From assembly GCA_019637615.1 (NCBI GenBank), contig JAHBVJ010000035.1, positions 20,990 through 84,989 on the forward strand: a stretch of 64,000 nt of DNA, read 5' to 3'. Numbering within the stretch: position 1 is the stretch's first letter; the number at the start of each line of letters is the position of its first letter. Position numbers and translations under genes: made by a program. A model generated the notes under the pieces. It was given only the letters and a program-made list of their open reading frames with translations, ran no database searches and was not told the origin of the DNA. Positions 53,149 to 61,627 of this stretch are shown in pieces. The DNA comes from Anaerolineae bacterium (GTDB lineage Bacteria > Chloroflexota > Anaerolineae > Aggregatilineales > UBA2796).

Positions 53149-54105
53149 ATGCAATTCACAGTTGCTACCTCCCTGCGTGAATACCTCGGTCGTGCCTACA
53201 CGCTCTGGCAGCAAACGCTGGCGGAGACATGGCCCTTGACCGAGGCTGAATTCCGGCAGCATATCGGTTCCGGGCTGCTCGTGCAGGAAAACCACGCTGT
53301 GCTGGCGGAAGATGGCAACGAACTGATCGGCTTTCTGCTGGTGCAGCTCGCGCGCACATACGCCGAAACCTTGAACGCCACCATCGACCTGATCGTGGTC
53401 GCGCCGGAGCATCAGCGGCAGGGCGTCGGCACGTTCTTGTTGGAGATGGCGATTGACCACTGCCACACGCTGAACGTGGCGGAGGTGCGCATCGGTGGCG
53501 GCCCGTCGTACTTCTGGCCCGGTATCCCGACCAATTTGCCAGCCGCGCAAGCCTTCTTCGCCAAACACGGTTGGGTCGGCTCGTGGACGGCGGCGGACAT
53601 GGCACGCGATATTCGCCAATATGAGACACCCGCATGGGTCTACGAGCGCGCTTCCGAAACGCCACTGCGCTTCGAGGTGTGCGCCGAAGCCGATGTGTAT
53701 CCGCTGTTCGCCTTCGTCAAGCGCGAGTATGCCGACTGGTACAACCATTACAGCATCGTCGCGAATCTGGGCGATTACCACGATGTGCTGCTGGCGAAAG
53801 ACGAAGATGGCACGATCATCGGGGCGCTGATCCTCGGTTCGCCACAATCGACGCCGTATCGGCTGCATTCGCGCTGGTCAGACCTGCTCGGCGCAGAGTC
53901 CGGCTCCATCGGCGCGGTGCTGATCGCGGAAGCCGTCCGCCGACGCGGGATCGGGCTGGCGCTGGTGGCGTGGGGCGTCGAAACGCTGCGGGATCGCGGG
54001 TGCTCGGTATGCCATATCGGGTGGACGTGGCTGGTAGAATGGTACGGGCGATTAGGCTTCGACGTGTGGCAGACGTATGCCATGTGTGAGCCGCGCCAAC
54101 CGTAG
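53149..54105 (+). CDS. tandem GNAT family acetyltransferase
   Basis: 318 residues with two GNAT folds. The first (1-170) has ATIDLIVVAPEHQRQGVGTFLLEMAIDH and the product-side strand EVRIGGGPSYFWPGI; the second (175-318) has GSIGAVLIAEAVRRRGIGLALVAWGVETLRDRG and IGWTWLVEWYGRLGFDVWQTY. Acetyl-CoA-binding Q/RxxGxG/A loops are intact in both. Substrate unknown. The ATG at 53149 is preferred; the frame runs 22 codons further upstream but without homology. It lies 87 bases after the kinase-FGE gene and could be co-transcribed with it, repeating the kinase-then-GNAT order seen at 46470/48086. Confidence 0.85.
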   Translation: MQFTVATSLREYLGRAYTLWQQTLAETWPLTEAEFRQHIGSGLLVQENHAVLAEDGNELIGFLLVQLARTYAETLNATIDLIVVAPEHQRQGVGTFLLEMAIDHCHTLNVAEVRIGGGPSYFWPGIPTNLPAAQAFFAKHGWVGSWTAADMARDIRQYETPAWVYERASETPLRFEVCAEADVYPLFAFVKREYADWYNHYSIVANLGDYHDVLLAKDEDGTIIGALILGSPQSTPYRLHSRWSDLLGAESGSIGAVLIAEAVRRRGIGLALVAWGVETLRDRGCSVCHIGWTWLVEWYGRLGFDVWQTYAMCEPRQP

Positions 54106-54151
54106 TACATCCCATGTGAGTTCCGGATCGATGACCAATATGCCAGCGACT

Positions 54152-54204
54152 CGCCGCCCGATGTTGAAACGTCAGGCTTAGGGAACAAAGTCCCTGCGGG
54201 ACTC
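54152..54204 (-). repeat. palindromic repeat element, copy C (inverted)
   Basis: The reverse complement reads GAGTCCCGCAGGGACT, then TTGTTCCCTAAGCCTGACG and TTTCAACATCGGGCGGCG, closely matching 35889-35943. Contains the AGTCCC/GGGACT palindrome. Located between the tandem GNAT and ccmB genes. Confidence 0.75.
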
Positions 54205-54290
54205 ACGCGATGGTATCAGATTTCAGATAAGCCGGATATGGCTTTATGTCCGCAACTTAGGTTAATTACCCTTATTTGAACTGAGCGAGT

Positions 54291-54971
54291 ATGCCTTCAC
54301 CGACGCCGTTTCTCCAAGCTGTTCTCACCATCCTCCGCCGCGATTTGCGGGCCGAGTCACGCAACCGTCAGGTGATCACCTCGATGGCGATGTTCGCGCT
54401 GCTGTGTACCGTGATCTTCTACTTCACGCTGGAGTCGCGCCCTGACGTGCGACTCGCCGCGCTGCCCTCGATTGTGTGGGTGATCGTGGTATTCACGAGC
54501 ACGCTCGGCATCAGCCGTTCGCTGTCGCAGGAACACGACCGAGGCATCCTCGACGCGCTGCTGCTGGCTCCGATTGACCGCGCCGTGCTGTTTTATGGCA
54601 AGCTGGTGACGACTTGGCTGTACTCGCTGGTCGTCGCCGCGCTGGTGACGCTGGCCTTGAGCTTCCTGTTCACGCTCGGTTTTCCGCTGGCGTGGTGGCT
54701 GATCGTCGTGCTCGGCACGCTCGGCTTGGCGGCGGTGGGAACGCTGTTGGGCAGTATGGCTATCCATTCGCAAGGGCGCGAGACGACCCTCCCGATCATC
54801 GTGCTACCGATTGCGCTGCCGATCCTGATGGCGTCGGTGTACGCTTCCAACCTGATCCTCGCTAACCGTCCGTTTGAAGATTGGGCGACATGGCCCGCGC
54901 TGCTGGTGGTGACTGACATCGTCTTTGTGACGATTCCGCTGCTGCTGTTCGACTTCATTGTAGAGGAGTGA
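54291..54971 (+). CDS. ccmB: heme exporter subunit CcmB
   Basis: 226 residues with six membrane helices. Family features: ILRRDLRAESRNRQVITSMAMFALLCTVIFYF at the start, FTSTLGISRSLSQEHDRGILDALLLAPIDRAVLFYGK in the first loop, and the ALPILMASVYAS helix. CcmB is the membrane part of the CcmABCD system that moves heme across the membrane for cytochrome c maturation. The ATPase CcmA and the heme-handling CcmC are not next to it in the window, which is unusual. The gene lies after repeat copy C. Confidence 0.88.
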   Translation: MPSPTPFLQAVLTILRRDLRAESRNRQVITSMAMFALLCTVIFYFTLESRPDVRLAALPSIVWVIVVFTSTLGISRSLSQEHDRGILDALLLAPIDRAVLFYGKLVTTWLYSLVVAALVTLALSFLFTLGFPLAWWLIVVLGTLGLAAVGTLLGSMAIHSQGRETTLPIIVLPIALPILMASVYASNLILANRPFEDWATWPALLVVTDIVFVTIPLLLFDFIVEE

Positions 54972-55501
54972 CGACTGAATCTGCCAGTCGGATTTTCGAA
55001 CACCTGTGAACGATGAATGATCCCTGAAATGATCCCGTTGGCTGGTGCGGATGGGATCATCGGGTTATCAATCTGATGTTCGTTGTAGTGTTCGATGCAG
55101 GAGGATTGCCGTGATTCTGCACGAGCGTGTTTTGACCCTGACATTGGCTCGTATGGTATGAGGTGTGTAGGCTCCGAAACGCGGCGAGAATGAGGTCACG
55201 ATACGTAGCTGGCGACATGGAGCGACACAACCACTGATGTAAGCTGTCCTCGTATTTCCATTGGTCTGGATGGGAGCCGCCAAGCTCAATCATCGAGACT
55301 TAGAACGAGTAGCTTTTGTATTCTAGCACAGATCGACAGGAAGTCAAGCAGGCAAATGTAAAGATTGTGTAGAGGAGTTGTAAAAAAGTAGTAAAAATAG
55401 ATTTGCGATGAAGTGGGGTAAGGCGCGTCGAGGGTTAGGGCAGATTCCGGCATCTGACGCGGAAAAGTTAGTGTTGAAAAATCTAACTGCGTATGCCGCG
55501 A
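54972..55501. other. 530-base intergenic region
   Basis: Between ccmB and the YbaK gene, which converge. Contains a terminator-like inverted repeat (ATGATCCC 55029-55036, GGGATCAT 55053-55060). A short minus-strand open frame at 55057-55293 has no recognisable domain and is not called. Otherwise nothing recognised. Confidence 0.5.
55029..55060 (+). terminator. possible ccmB terminator hairpin
   Basis: Perfect 8-bp stem with a 16-base loop, 58 bases past the ccmB stop. There is no U-tract, so a weak or factor-assisted terminator at best. Confidence 0.35.
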
Positions 55502-55990
55502 TCAGGTCGCTTCGACCACTTTGGCCTTGAGGACGCGGATCAGGTCTTTGACGGGCAGGCGGAGATTGATGCCGCGCTGCCCCGCGCTGACGTTGATTTT
55601 TTCGAGCGATTCGGCTGGTTTATCGAGGTAGACAGGCCAATTCTTGGCAACCAGTGCTAAGGCACCGATCCCACCGACTTTGAGGCTGGTCAGTTTTTCG
55701 GCTTCGGCGTGAGTCGCCATGACCATCTTCTTCTGCCCAATGTTTGCGGCGAACTTCTTGAGATCGAGGTGCTGATCGGCGGCGATCATGACGAGGACGG
55801 GTTTGCCGCCGGAAGCTGGCAGCACGACCAAGGTTTTGTAGACCTCATGGACGGGGATGCCGATGAAGGTGGCGACTTCGGCGGCATCATGATGATCGGA
55901 GCCGTCATCGGCGTAGGTCATGACTTCGTAGGGGACGTTGTTGGAGTCCAGCAGGCGCATCGAATTGAGTTTGGTCACTTTGTCTGCCAT
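55502..55990 (-). CDS. ybaK: YbaK/EbsC family Cys-tRNA(Pro) deacylase
   Basis: 162 residues of the YbaK fold: VPYEVMTYADDGSDHHDAAEVATFIGIPVHEVYKTLVV, then KPVLVMIAADQHLDLKKFAANIG, MATHAEAEKLTSLKVGGIGALAL and the C-terminal VSAGQRGINLRLPVKDLI. The conserved Lys in VYKTLV is the key residue in characterised enzymes, which hydrolyse Cys mischarged onto tRNA-Pro or related mis-acylated tRNAs. Cytoplasmic, freestanding (not fused to ProRS). Converges with ccmB. Confidence 0.88.
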   Translation of the reverse strand: MADKVTKLNSMRLLDSNNVPYEVMTYADDGSDHHDAAEVATFIGIPVHEVYKTLVVLPASGGKPVLVMIAADQHLDLKKFAANIGQKKMVMATHAEAEKLTSLKVGGIGALALVAKNWPVYLDKPAESLEKINVSAGQRGINLRLPVKDLIRVLKAKVVEAT

Positions 55991-56365
55991 GATTGCACTT
56001 ACACACTGCTACTTCGCGAATGAATTGCACTGATCAAACCAGCGATGAGTATAGTACGAAAAGCAGCTTCTGTGCAGCATAGAGCTAATCTCAGCGGGAA
56101 TCAAGGGCGCGTACCGGATAGCATGTTGGGGAAGTAGAGCTACGCATATATTCGGCGGCGTAAGCGGGCAACCTGATCCGCATTACCGATCAAGCTGCCC
56201 AGCTAACGAAGGAGAGTCGAATTTACCGAAATTGATGTCAGAGGCTAGTCACTTTGCCGTCACAGCGCCGTGACCAGCCTGCAATTCATACTGGTTCCTC
56301 TCCAGTGGTGGAAAGGAACCAGCATTTGATGGTCGCTACGCCCTAAGCAGGCAGCGCCTCGCAGG
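55991..56365. other. 375-base intergenic region with hairpins at the end of the arabinose operon
   Basis: Between the YbaK start and the binding-protein stop, all minus strand. Contains a 9-bp stem (CTGGTTCCT 56291-56299 with AGGAACCAG 56314-56322) just past the binding-protein gene and a short GTCAC/GTGAC stem near 56260-56275. No U-tract follows. The YbaK promoter should lie at its left edge. Confidence 0.5.
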
Positions 56366-57352
56366 TTACTTGGCGGCGCGCCAGAACTTGCTGTTGTCTT
56401 TGGTGATGACGACCACGCCCGTATCGACATTCGGCGGCAGCGGCGAGATACCCGCCGACTTCCAGTCCGAAACCGACTTGATCTTGCCGTTGCGCACCAT
56501 GTACACAAACAACATGCCCCAGAAGCCCATCTGCCATGTGCCTTGCGCCAGCGTCGCGCCGAGTTCGCCCCGGTCGATCAAGTCCAGCGTGGCCTCGTCG
56601 TAGTCGAACCCGATATGCGCGATGTCCGCGATCTTGCCTGATTCACGCAGCGCTTGCGACACACCGACGGCCGATTCTGCACTCGTGCTGAAGAAGCCCT
56701 TGATGTCTGGCTCCGCCTGCAAGATCGCCGATGTCTTGGTGGCGGTCACGGTCGTGCTGCCTTCGTTGTCGATGATGTTGGCGTCATCCAACACGACATC
56801 AGGGAACTCCGCCTTCAACGTATCCTTAAAGCCAGCCGTGCGCTGCGCCAGATTGCCCTGCGATGGACGCGTCACCACGCCCACCTTGCCAGACTTGACG
56901 ATTGGCCCGATGTAACGCGCGGCGACGACACCGGCGTAGTAGTTGCCTGTGCCGACGAACGAGTAGCGCTTGCTCAGTGGCGAGTCGGCGTCAAACGCCA
57001 CCAACGGAATATCCGCCTCGATGGCGCTGTTAATCGGCGCTTGCAATGCTTCGGCGTTCGCAATCGTCACGAGGATGCCAGCGGGCTGCTGCGCAATGGT
57101 CTCCTCCAACACGCGCACTTCCGCCGTGATGTCATATTCCGGCGTGCCGGTGTAGGTCGCCTTGACGCCCAGATACTCTGCCGCGTCTTGCATCCCGCGA
57201 TAGCAGTCTTTCCAGTAGTCAATGCCAGAGAGGAAGGTAACCATCGTATAAGTTTGATCGTCTTGCGCACGGGCAGGGTCGAGTCCCTGCGACGCGAGCA
57301 ATGCAGCAGCGGCGGCGACACTAGAGTTCTTCAAAAAATCACGTCTATTCAT
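56366..57352 (-). CDS. sugar ABC transporter substrate-binding protein (CUT2, RbsB/AraF type)
   Basis: 328 residues. The N-terminus MNRRDFLKNSSVAAAAALLA is a Tat-type signal (NRRDFLK), with cleavage near ARA. The mature part is a periplasmic-binding-protein-like type 1 fold for monosaccharides: YTMVTFLSGIDYWKDCYRGMQDAAEYLG, ILVTIANAEALQAPINSAIEADIPLVAFDAD, GTGNYYAGVVAARYI and IAHIGFDYDEATLDLIDRGEL. Last gene of the arabinose-type operon, 43 bases after the permease. A pentose such as L-arabinose is the likely ligand from context. Confidence 0.88.
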   Translation of the reverse strand: MNRRDFLKNSSVAAAAALLASQGLDPARAQDDQTYTMVTFLSGIDYWKDCYRGMQDAAEYLGVKATYTGTPEYDITAEVRVLEETIAQQPAGILVTIANAEALQAPINSAIEADIPLVAFDADSPLSKRYSFVGTGNYYAGVVAARYIGPIVKSGKVGVVTRPSQGNLAQRTAGFKDTLKAEFPDVVLDDANIIDNEGSTTVTATKTSAILQAEPDIKGFFSTSAESAVGVSQALRESGKIADIAHIGFDYDEATLDLIDRGELGATLAQGTWQMGFWGMLFVYMVRNGKIKSVSDWKSAGISPLPPNVDTGVVVITKDNSKFWRAAK

Positions 57353-57395
57353 CTTGCAGTCTCCCTTTCAAGGTAGATAAAACTATTTCGGGACA

Positions 57396-58379
57396 TCAGC
57401 TCGTTTTGCGTTTGCCCCGGGAACGTGCCTGTAAGCGTTGACTGAAGGTGTCGAAGCCGACTGCGACGAGTAATACAACGCCCATTGTTAACTGCTGCCA
57501 GTACACAGAGACGCGCAGCAGCGTTAACCCATTGTTGATGAACCCCACGAAAATCAACCCGATGAGGCCGCCAATCACAGTGCCTTTGCCACCGCTCAGG
57601 CTGCATCCGCCGATGATGCACGCGGCGATGATGCGCAGTTCTTCACCCGTGCCCGTACCGGGATCAGCCACCGTGAAGCGTGAGGTAGAGAGGACGCCAG
57701 CCAGCGCCGCCAGAAAACCTGATAGTGCATAGACCCCGATCTTGACCCTATCGACGTTGATACCAGAAAGCCGCGCTGCTTCTTCGTTGCCGCCCACAAA
57801 ATATATCTGCCGGAAGGCCACCGAACGACGCATCAGAAAATCGCCCACGACCACAATCAGCAGCGCAATAATTATCAAATTGGGAATGCCCATAATCTTG
57901 CCTTGTCCGTACACGAGAAACTCTTGTATACGGATGGGAATCGGGCTGCCTTCGGTGATGGCGAGGCCGATGCCGCGCGCGATGCCCAACATGCCGAGCG
58001 TGGTGATGAACGGGTTAATCTGCACCTTGGTGATCAACAGCCCGTTGACGAAGCCCGTCAACACGCCAACACCAACGCCGATCAGCATAGCGACCGGGAT
58101 CGGCAGTCCATTGCGCAGCATTTCTGCCACCACTACACCGCCCAAAGCGAATACCGAGCCGACCGCGAGGTCGAAGCCGCCGGAGACCAACGCTGCTGTC
58201 ATGCCGAGCACCATGATCGCGGAGGTTGAGAAACCTAGCGCGATGGCGTTCAGATTGGCGAAGGTGAAGAAGCGACCTGTAATTAGTTGCAGGATGATGC
58301 CCACCACCAAGATCAGAATGACCAAGGTCATTTCGCGGGTCTGTAAATGCCGCGCCCAAAAAGTTGAAGCGGTCAGCAT
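57396..58379 (-). CDS. sugar ABC transporter permease (CUT2, RbsC/AraH type)
   Basis: 327 residues with eight to ten membrane helices. CUT2 permease features include ALVSGGFDLAVGSVFALGGVV, the NGLLITKVQINPFITTLGMLGIARG segment and EELRIIAACIIGGCSLSGGKGTVIGG-type loop before the last helices. It forms a homodimer with the fused ATPase. Gene order ATPase-permease-binding protein with gaps of 20 and 43 bases indicates one operon. Confidence 0.9.
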   Translation of the reverse strand: MLTASTFWARHLQTREMTLVILILVVGIILQLITGRFFTFANLNAIALGFSTSAIMVLGMTAALVSGGFDLAVGSVFALGGVVVAEMLRNGLPIPVAMLIGVGVGVLTGFVNGLLITKVQINPFITTLGMLGIARGIGLAITEGSPIPIRIQEFLVYGQGKIMGIPNLIIIALLIVVVGDFLMRRSVAFRQIYFVGGNEEAARLSGINVDRVKIGVYALSGFLAALAGVLSTSRFTVADPGTGTGEELRIIAACIIGGCSLSGGKGTVIGGLIGLIFVGFINNGLTLLRVSVYWQQLTMGVVLLVAVGFDTFSQRLQARSRGKRKTS

Positions 58380-58399
58380 TCGTCTTTTCTATGGATACA

Positions 58400-59929
58400 T
58401 TATTCAAGGGCGGATGCCTTTCTCTTATGTGTGTTATCCTGCCCGCTGGCGATGCGGATGATAGTCTCTTCGGTCGCCTCTGCCGCCAACACTTCGCCCG
58501 CGATAGCGCCTTCATGCATGACCAGAATCCGGTCGCTCATCCCGATGACTTCGGGGAGTTCCGAGGAGATCATGATCACGCCGACACCTTGTTCTGCCAG
58601 CGTGCGCAGCAGGTGGTGGATTTCGCTCTTAGCGCCAACATCCACACCGCGCGTGGGTTCATCCACGATGAGTACTTTGGGCTGGATGGCAAGCCACTTG
58701 GCAACGAGTGTTTTTTGCTGGTTGCCGCCAGATAACCGCCGCACTTCTTGCTCGATGCTTGGCGTGCTGATGTCCAGTTGACGCACATACTTTTCCGCGA
58801 GGAGGCGCTCCTTGCTGGAATTCAGAAAGCCACCGCTCGTCACTTCCGGTAAGCTTGCGGCTTCCACGTTCGTCGTGATCGCCATGCTCAGGAACAGACC
58901 GGCTGCTTTCCGATCTTCGGGCAGGTATCCAATCCCCAAGCGGATCGCGTCTGTTGGCGAATGGATCGACAGTACATGCCCATTCAGGGAGATCGTGCCG
59001 GTGTGTTTGGCATCCGCTCCGAAAATCGCGCGCGCCATTTCCGTCCGCCCGGAGCCGATCAGGCCAGCGATGCCAAGGACTTCGCCTTTATGCAACGTAA
59101 AGGAATTGGCGGGACTGTGTGGGGTTAGCTGTAAGGACTGTACCTCTAGGATCGGCGCATCGATCTGTTTGGCTTTGGGCGGATACAGCGCCTCTAGCGG
59201 ACGCCCAACCATCATGCGCACGACATCCGCCGGAGTGGTTTCTGGTGTGTTGACCGTGCCGATATACTTGCCATCACGCAGCACGGTGATGCGGTTGGTC
59301 AGCTTGAACACTTCGTCCAACTTGTGGCTGATATAGACGATGCCGACGCCTGTCGCCGTCAGTTTGCGCAGCAGGGCGAAGAGAATCTCTACTTCGCGCT
59401 CGGTCAGCGCCGAGGTCGGTTCGTCTAGAATGAGCAACTTGCAATTGGACGACAACGCTTTGGCGATTTCGACTAACTGCTGGTTGGCGATGGAAAGCTC
59501 ACTGACGGGGTCGCGCACATCGACGTTCATGTCAAGCGTTTGCAGCACGTCGGCGGCTCTGTTGAACAACTCACCGTAGCGCACCATGCCAAGCGCATTC
59601 ACGGGCAAACGACCGGGGTAAATGTTCTCTGCCACGGTCAAGGCGGGAACGACGCTGAGTTCTTGATGGACGATGGAAATGCCAAGCATCAGTGCATCAC
59701 GGGGATTACCCGGCGCGATGTGTCGTCCCTCAAGAATAATCGTGCCCGCGTCCGGTTGGTGAACGCCAGACAGGACTTTCATCAGGGTACTTTTGCCCGC
59801 GCCGTTTTCGCCCATCACCGCGTGGATTTCGCCCCGTTCCACCGTCAGATGGACGTTATCCAGCGCCAGCGTGCCCGGAAACTGCTTTGTGATACCCTGT
59901 GCTTCAAGCAATACCTGTTGTTCAGCCAT
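58400..59929 (-). CDS. sugar ABC transporter ATP-binding protein, duplicated (RbsA/AraG type)
   Basis: 509 residues holding two ATPase domains. The first has a perfect Walker A (GENGAGKSTL), Q-loop and Walker B (LLILDEPTSALTE), with a divergent signature LSIANQQ typical of this family. The second has a degenerate Walker A (GLIGSGRTEM), signature LSGGNQQKTLVAKWL and Walker B VLIVDEPTRGVDV. Only the first site is likely fully active, as in RbsA, XylG and AraG. The start at 59929 is preferred; the open frame extends 30 codons into the upstream spacer and its large hairpin. Confidence 0.92.
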   Translation of the reverse strand: MAEQQVLLEAQGITKQFPGTLALDNVHLTVERGEIHAVMGENGAGKSTLMKVLSGVHQPDAGTIILEGRHIAPGNPRDALMLGISIVHQELSVVPALTVAENIYPGRLPVNALGMVRYGELFNRAADVLQTLDMNVDVRDPVSELSIANQQLVEIAKALSSNCKLLILDEPTSALTEREVEILFALLRKLTATGVGIVYISHKLDEVFKLTNRITVLRDGKYIGTVNTPETTPADVVRMMVGRPLEALYPPKAKQIDAPILEVQSLQLTPHSPANSFTLHKGEVLGIAGLIGSGRTEMARAIFGADAKHTGTISLNGHVLSIHSPTDAIRLGIGYLPEDRKAAGLFLSMAITTNVEAASLPEVTSGGFLNSSKERLLAEKYVRQLDISTPSIEQEVRRLSGGNQQKTLVAKWLAIQPKVLIVDEPTRGVDVGAKSEIHHLLRTLAEQGVGVIMISSELPEVIGMSDRILVMHEGAIAGEVLAAEATEETIIRIASGQDNTHKRKASALE

Positions 59930-59961
59930 AAATGTCTTAATAACCCAAATTACTATAATTT

Positions 59962-59997
59962 CTCGATCTCGCGTCCGTCGTTGGACGCGAGATCGAG
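59962..59997 (-). promoter_or_regulatory. perfect 15-bp hairpin between isomerase and ATPase genes
   Basis: CTCGATCTCGCGTCC pairs fully with GGACGCGAGATCGAG around the six-base loop GTCGTT. It lies 26 bases past the isomerase stop and 33 bases before the ATPase start in a 93-base gap. No U-tract follows on the minus strand, so it is more likely an mRNA-processing or stabilising hairpin, or a partial terminator, than a full terminator. Confidence 0.75.
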
Positions 59998-60022
59998 GCT
60001 GTGGTTTAACTTTGCACACGTA

Positions 60023-61495
60023 CTATTTGTGGTAGTACGTTGACCACCCCATATATTTGTTCAGCGCTTCGTGGACAGTACCCGACACGCGTGTCTGATT
60101 GATCGACACGTGGTGCTCGAAGCCGTTTTCACAAATGTAGGCCAGCAGGTCTTGCAGACGCGGCACTTTCACCACGCCGTAGCCCCCGAAGGTGGTCATA
60201 GGATCGCCCGTGAATTCGCCCTCACCGACATAAGCCGTGATCTTGCCTTGCAAGTCATCGGTGGAAATGCGCAGGAAGGTGAACGGGTTATTGCGCACGC
60301 GGCCATTCATGGTGCCATAGGTGTTATCGCGCCCGACAGTGCCCGCGATGATGGCCTGATAGTCCATCACGGGGATGTCATCTACGAAAATGTCTTTCGG
60401 CAGGTTGGAGCAGTGGAACACGACGCCCTTATCGGGGTCTTCGCCGTAGTTATTGTTCCAGTCTACCAGCGCGCTCGGACGACCGGATGCCAGTTGCAGC
60501 GCCAGCATCGCGACGACGCCCGCGATGTCCGTTTCGCACGCGGAGGGCGTCAAGCTGTTGCTCGCCATGCTCATGACCGTGCAAGGCACTACGCCGAAGT
60601 ATTCTTCAAGCGATGTCCAGCATTGGATCGCCGTTGCATCGAGTTCGGTGGCGGCTTGCCAGTCATCCAGCACTACGCCGAGTTTGGACATCTTATTGAG
60701 CGCGTCCGAAGGCACGCCTTTGGCATTGGCATAGCGCTCGATGGTGGCACGCTTGGCGACGACTTTCTCGTCGTTGTCCGCGAGGCGTTCGATGCGCCCT
60801 AACGCTTCGGACAGGTCGAGCGTCTCGACGCTGATGCCGGAATGCTCCAAGAGTTTTTCGCTGAAGCGTACCGTGTTGAAGTTGGTCGGACGTGCGCCCA
60901 ACGCACCAACGCGCGCCTGACGCAGACCACGGACTACGCGACAGACGCCAGCAAAGCGCTTGATGTCCGCCATGAACGAGTCATGCGATGGATCGACTGT
61001 ATGCAGCGTGGTCAACGTGTATTTGATGCCGTACTGACGCAGGTTGTTGCACGCACTCATCTTGCCGCAAAAGCTGTCACGCCGATGCTCGATGTCCATG
61101 ATGGTCGGGTCGTCGTTGAAGGCATGTACCAGTACTGGCACATCCAAGCCAGAAAACCGGATCGCATTGGCGATGGCACGTTCGTCGCCAAAGTTTGGCA
61201 GCGTGATCAAGATACCATCGATTTTGTCGCGGTTCGCCTTGAATAATTCTGCGCACAACCGTGACTCTTGCAGCGATTCAATCGCGCCCCATGCGGTTTC
61301 GGTTTCGCCGGGGATAATGGCATTGATGCCCGCTTTCGCTAGTACTTCGAGCACTTTGGCGCGTCCACTAAGCGCGAGGTGATGCGGGAAGAAGCCGCGA
61401 TTGCCGACGATGACGCCAAGCGTGACGGGACGTGACAGCGGTGAACGAGTTAAATATGGCGCGGGTGCCGGTGAAGGGTGAACGAGGTCAGCCAT
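60023..61495 (-). CDS. L-fucose/L-arabinose isomerase family protein
   Basis: 490 residues of the fucose/arabinose isomerase superfamily. The N-terminal domain has VTLGVIVGNRGFFPHHLALSGR; the central part DIKRFAGVCRVVRGLRQARVGALGARPTNFNTVRF and the C-terminal region ACETDIAGVVAMLALQLASGRPSALVDWNNNYGEDPDKGVVFHCSN carry the Glu/Asp/His metal-binding residues. These enzymes interconvert an aldose and its ketose using Mn. Neighbours AraB and AraD indicate L-arabinose to L-ribulose here, but this is not the classical AraA sequence type. TAGGAGA ribosome binding site upstream. Substrate assignment is by context. Confidence 0.85.
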   Translation of the reverse strand: MADLVHPSPAPAPYLTRSPLSRPVTLGVIVGNRGFFPHHLALSGRAKVLEVLAKAGINAIIPGETETAWGAIESLQESRLCAELFKANRDKIDGILITLPNFGDERAIANAIRFSGLDVPVLVHAFNDDPTIMDIEHRRDSFCGKMSACNNLRQYGIKYTLTTLHTVDPSHDSFMADIKRFAGVCRVVRGLRQARVGALGARPTNFNTVRFSEKLLEHSGISVETLDLSEALGRIERLADNDEKVVAKRATIERYANAKGVPSDALNKMSKLGVVLDDWQAATELDATAIQCWTSLEEYFGVVPCTVMSMASNSLTPSACETDIAGVVAMLALQLASGRPSALVDWNNNYGEDPDKGVVFHCSNLPKDIFVDDIPVMDYQAIIAGTVGRDNTYGTMNGRVRNNPFTFLRISTDDLQGKITAYVGEGEFTGDPMTTFGGYGVVKVPRLQDLLAYICENGFEHHVSINQTRVSGTVHEALNKYMGWSTYYHK

Positions 61496-61551
61496 TGTAT
61501 TGTCTCCTAAAAGATAATCCGTAGTTCAAATTTTTACCTACAGATTCAGTA

Positions 61552-61570
61552 TAGTTGCGATCCGCAACTA
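61552..61570 (-). promoter_or_regulatory. palindrome in araD-isomerase gap
   Basis: TAGTTGCG-ATC-CGCAACTA, 8-bp arms and three-base loop, 57 bases upstream of the isomerase start. Could be an operator or an mRNA hairpin. A second, bulged hairpin (TCCGG...CCGGA, 61589-61622) lies between it and the araD stop. Confidence 0.5.
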
Positions 61571-61627
61571 ATCATAGATAAGCCAAAGTCCGGCGCGAGA
61601 GCGAACTGCCCTTCGCACCGGATGAGT

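Noticed and set aside
55057..55293. 78-codon minus-strand frame and an overlapping 73-codon frame
   Set aside because: No domain, low-complexity Ser/Thr/His composition, and no ribosome binding site seen; not enough to call a gene or an IS remnant.
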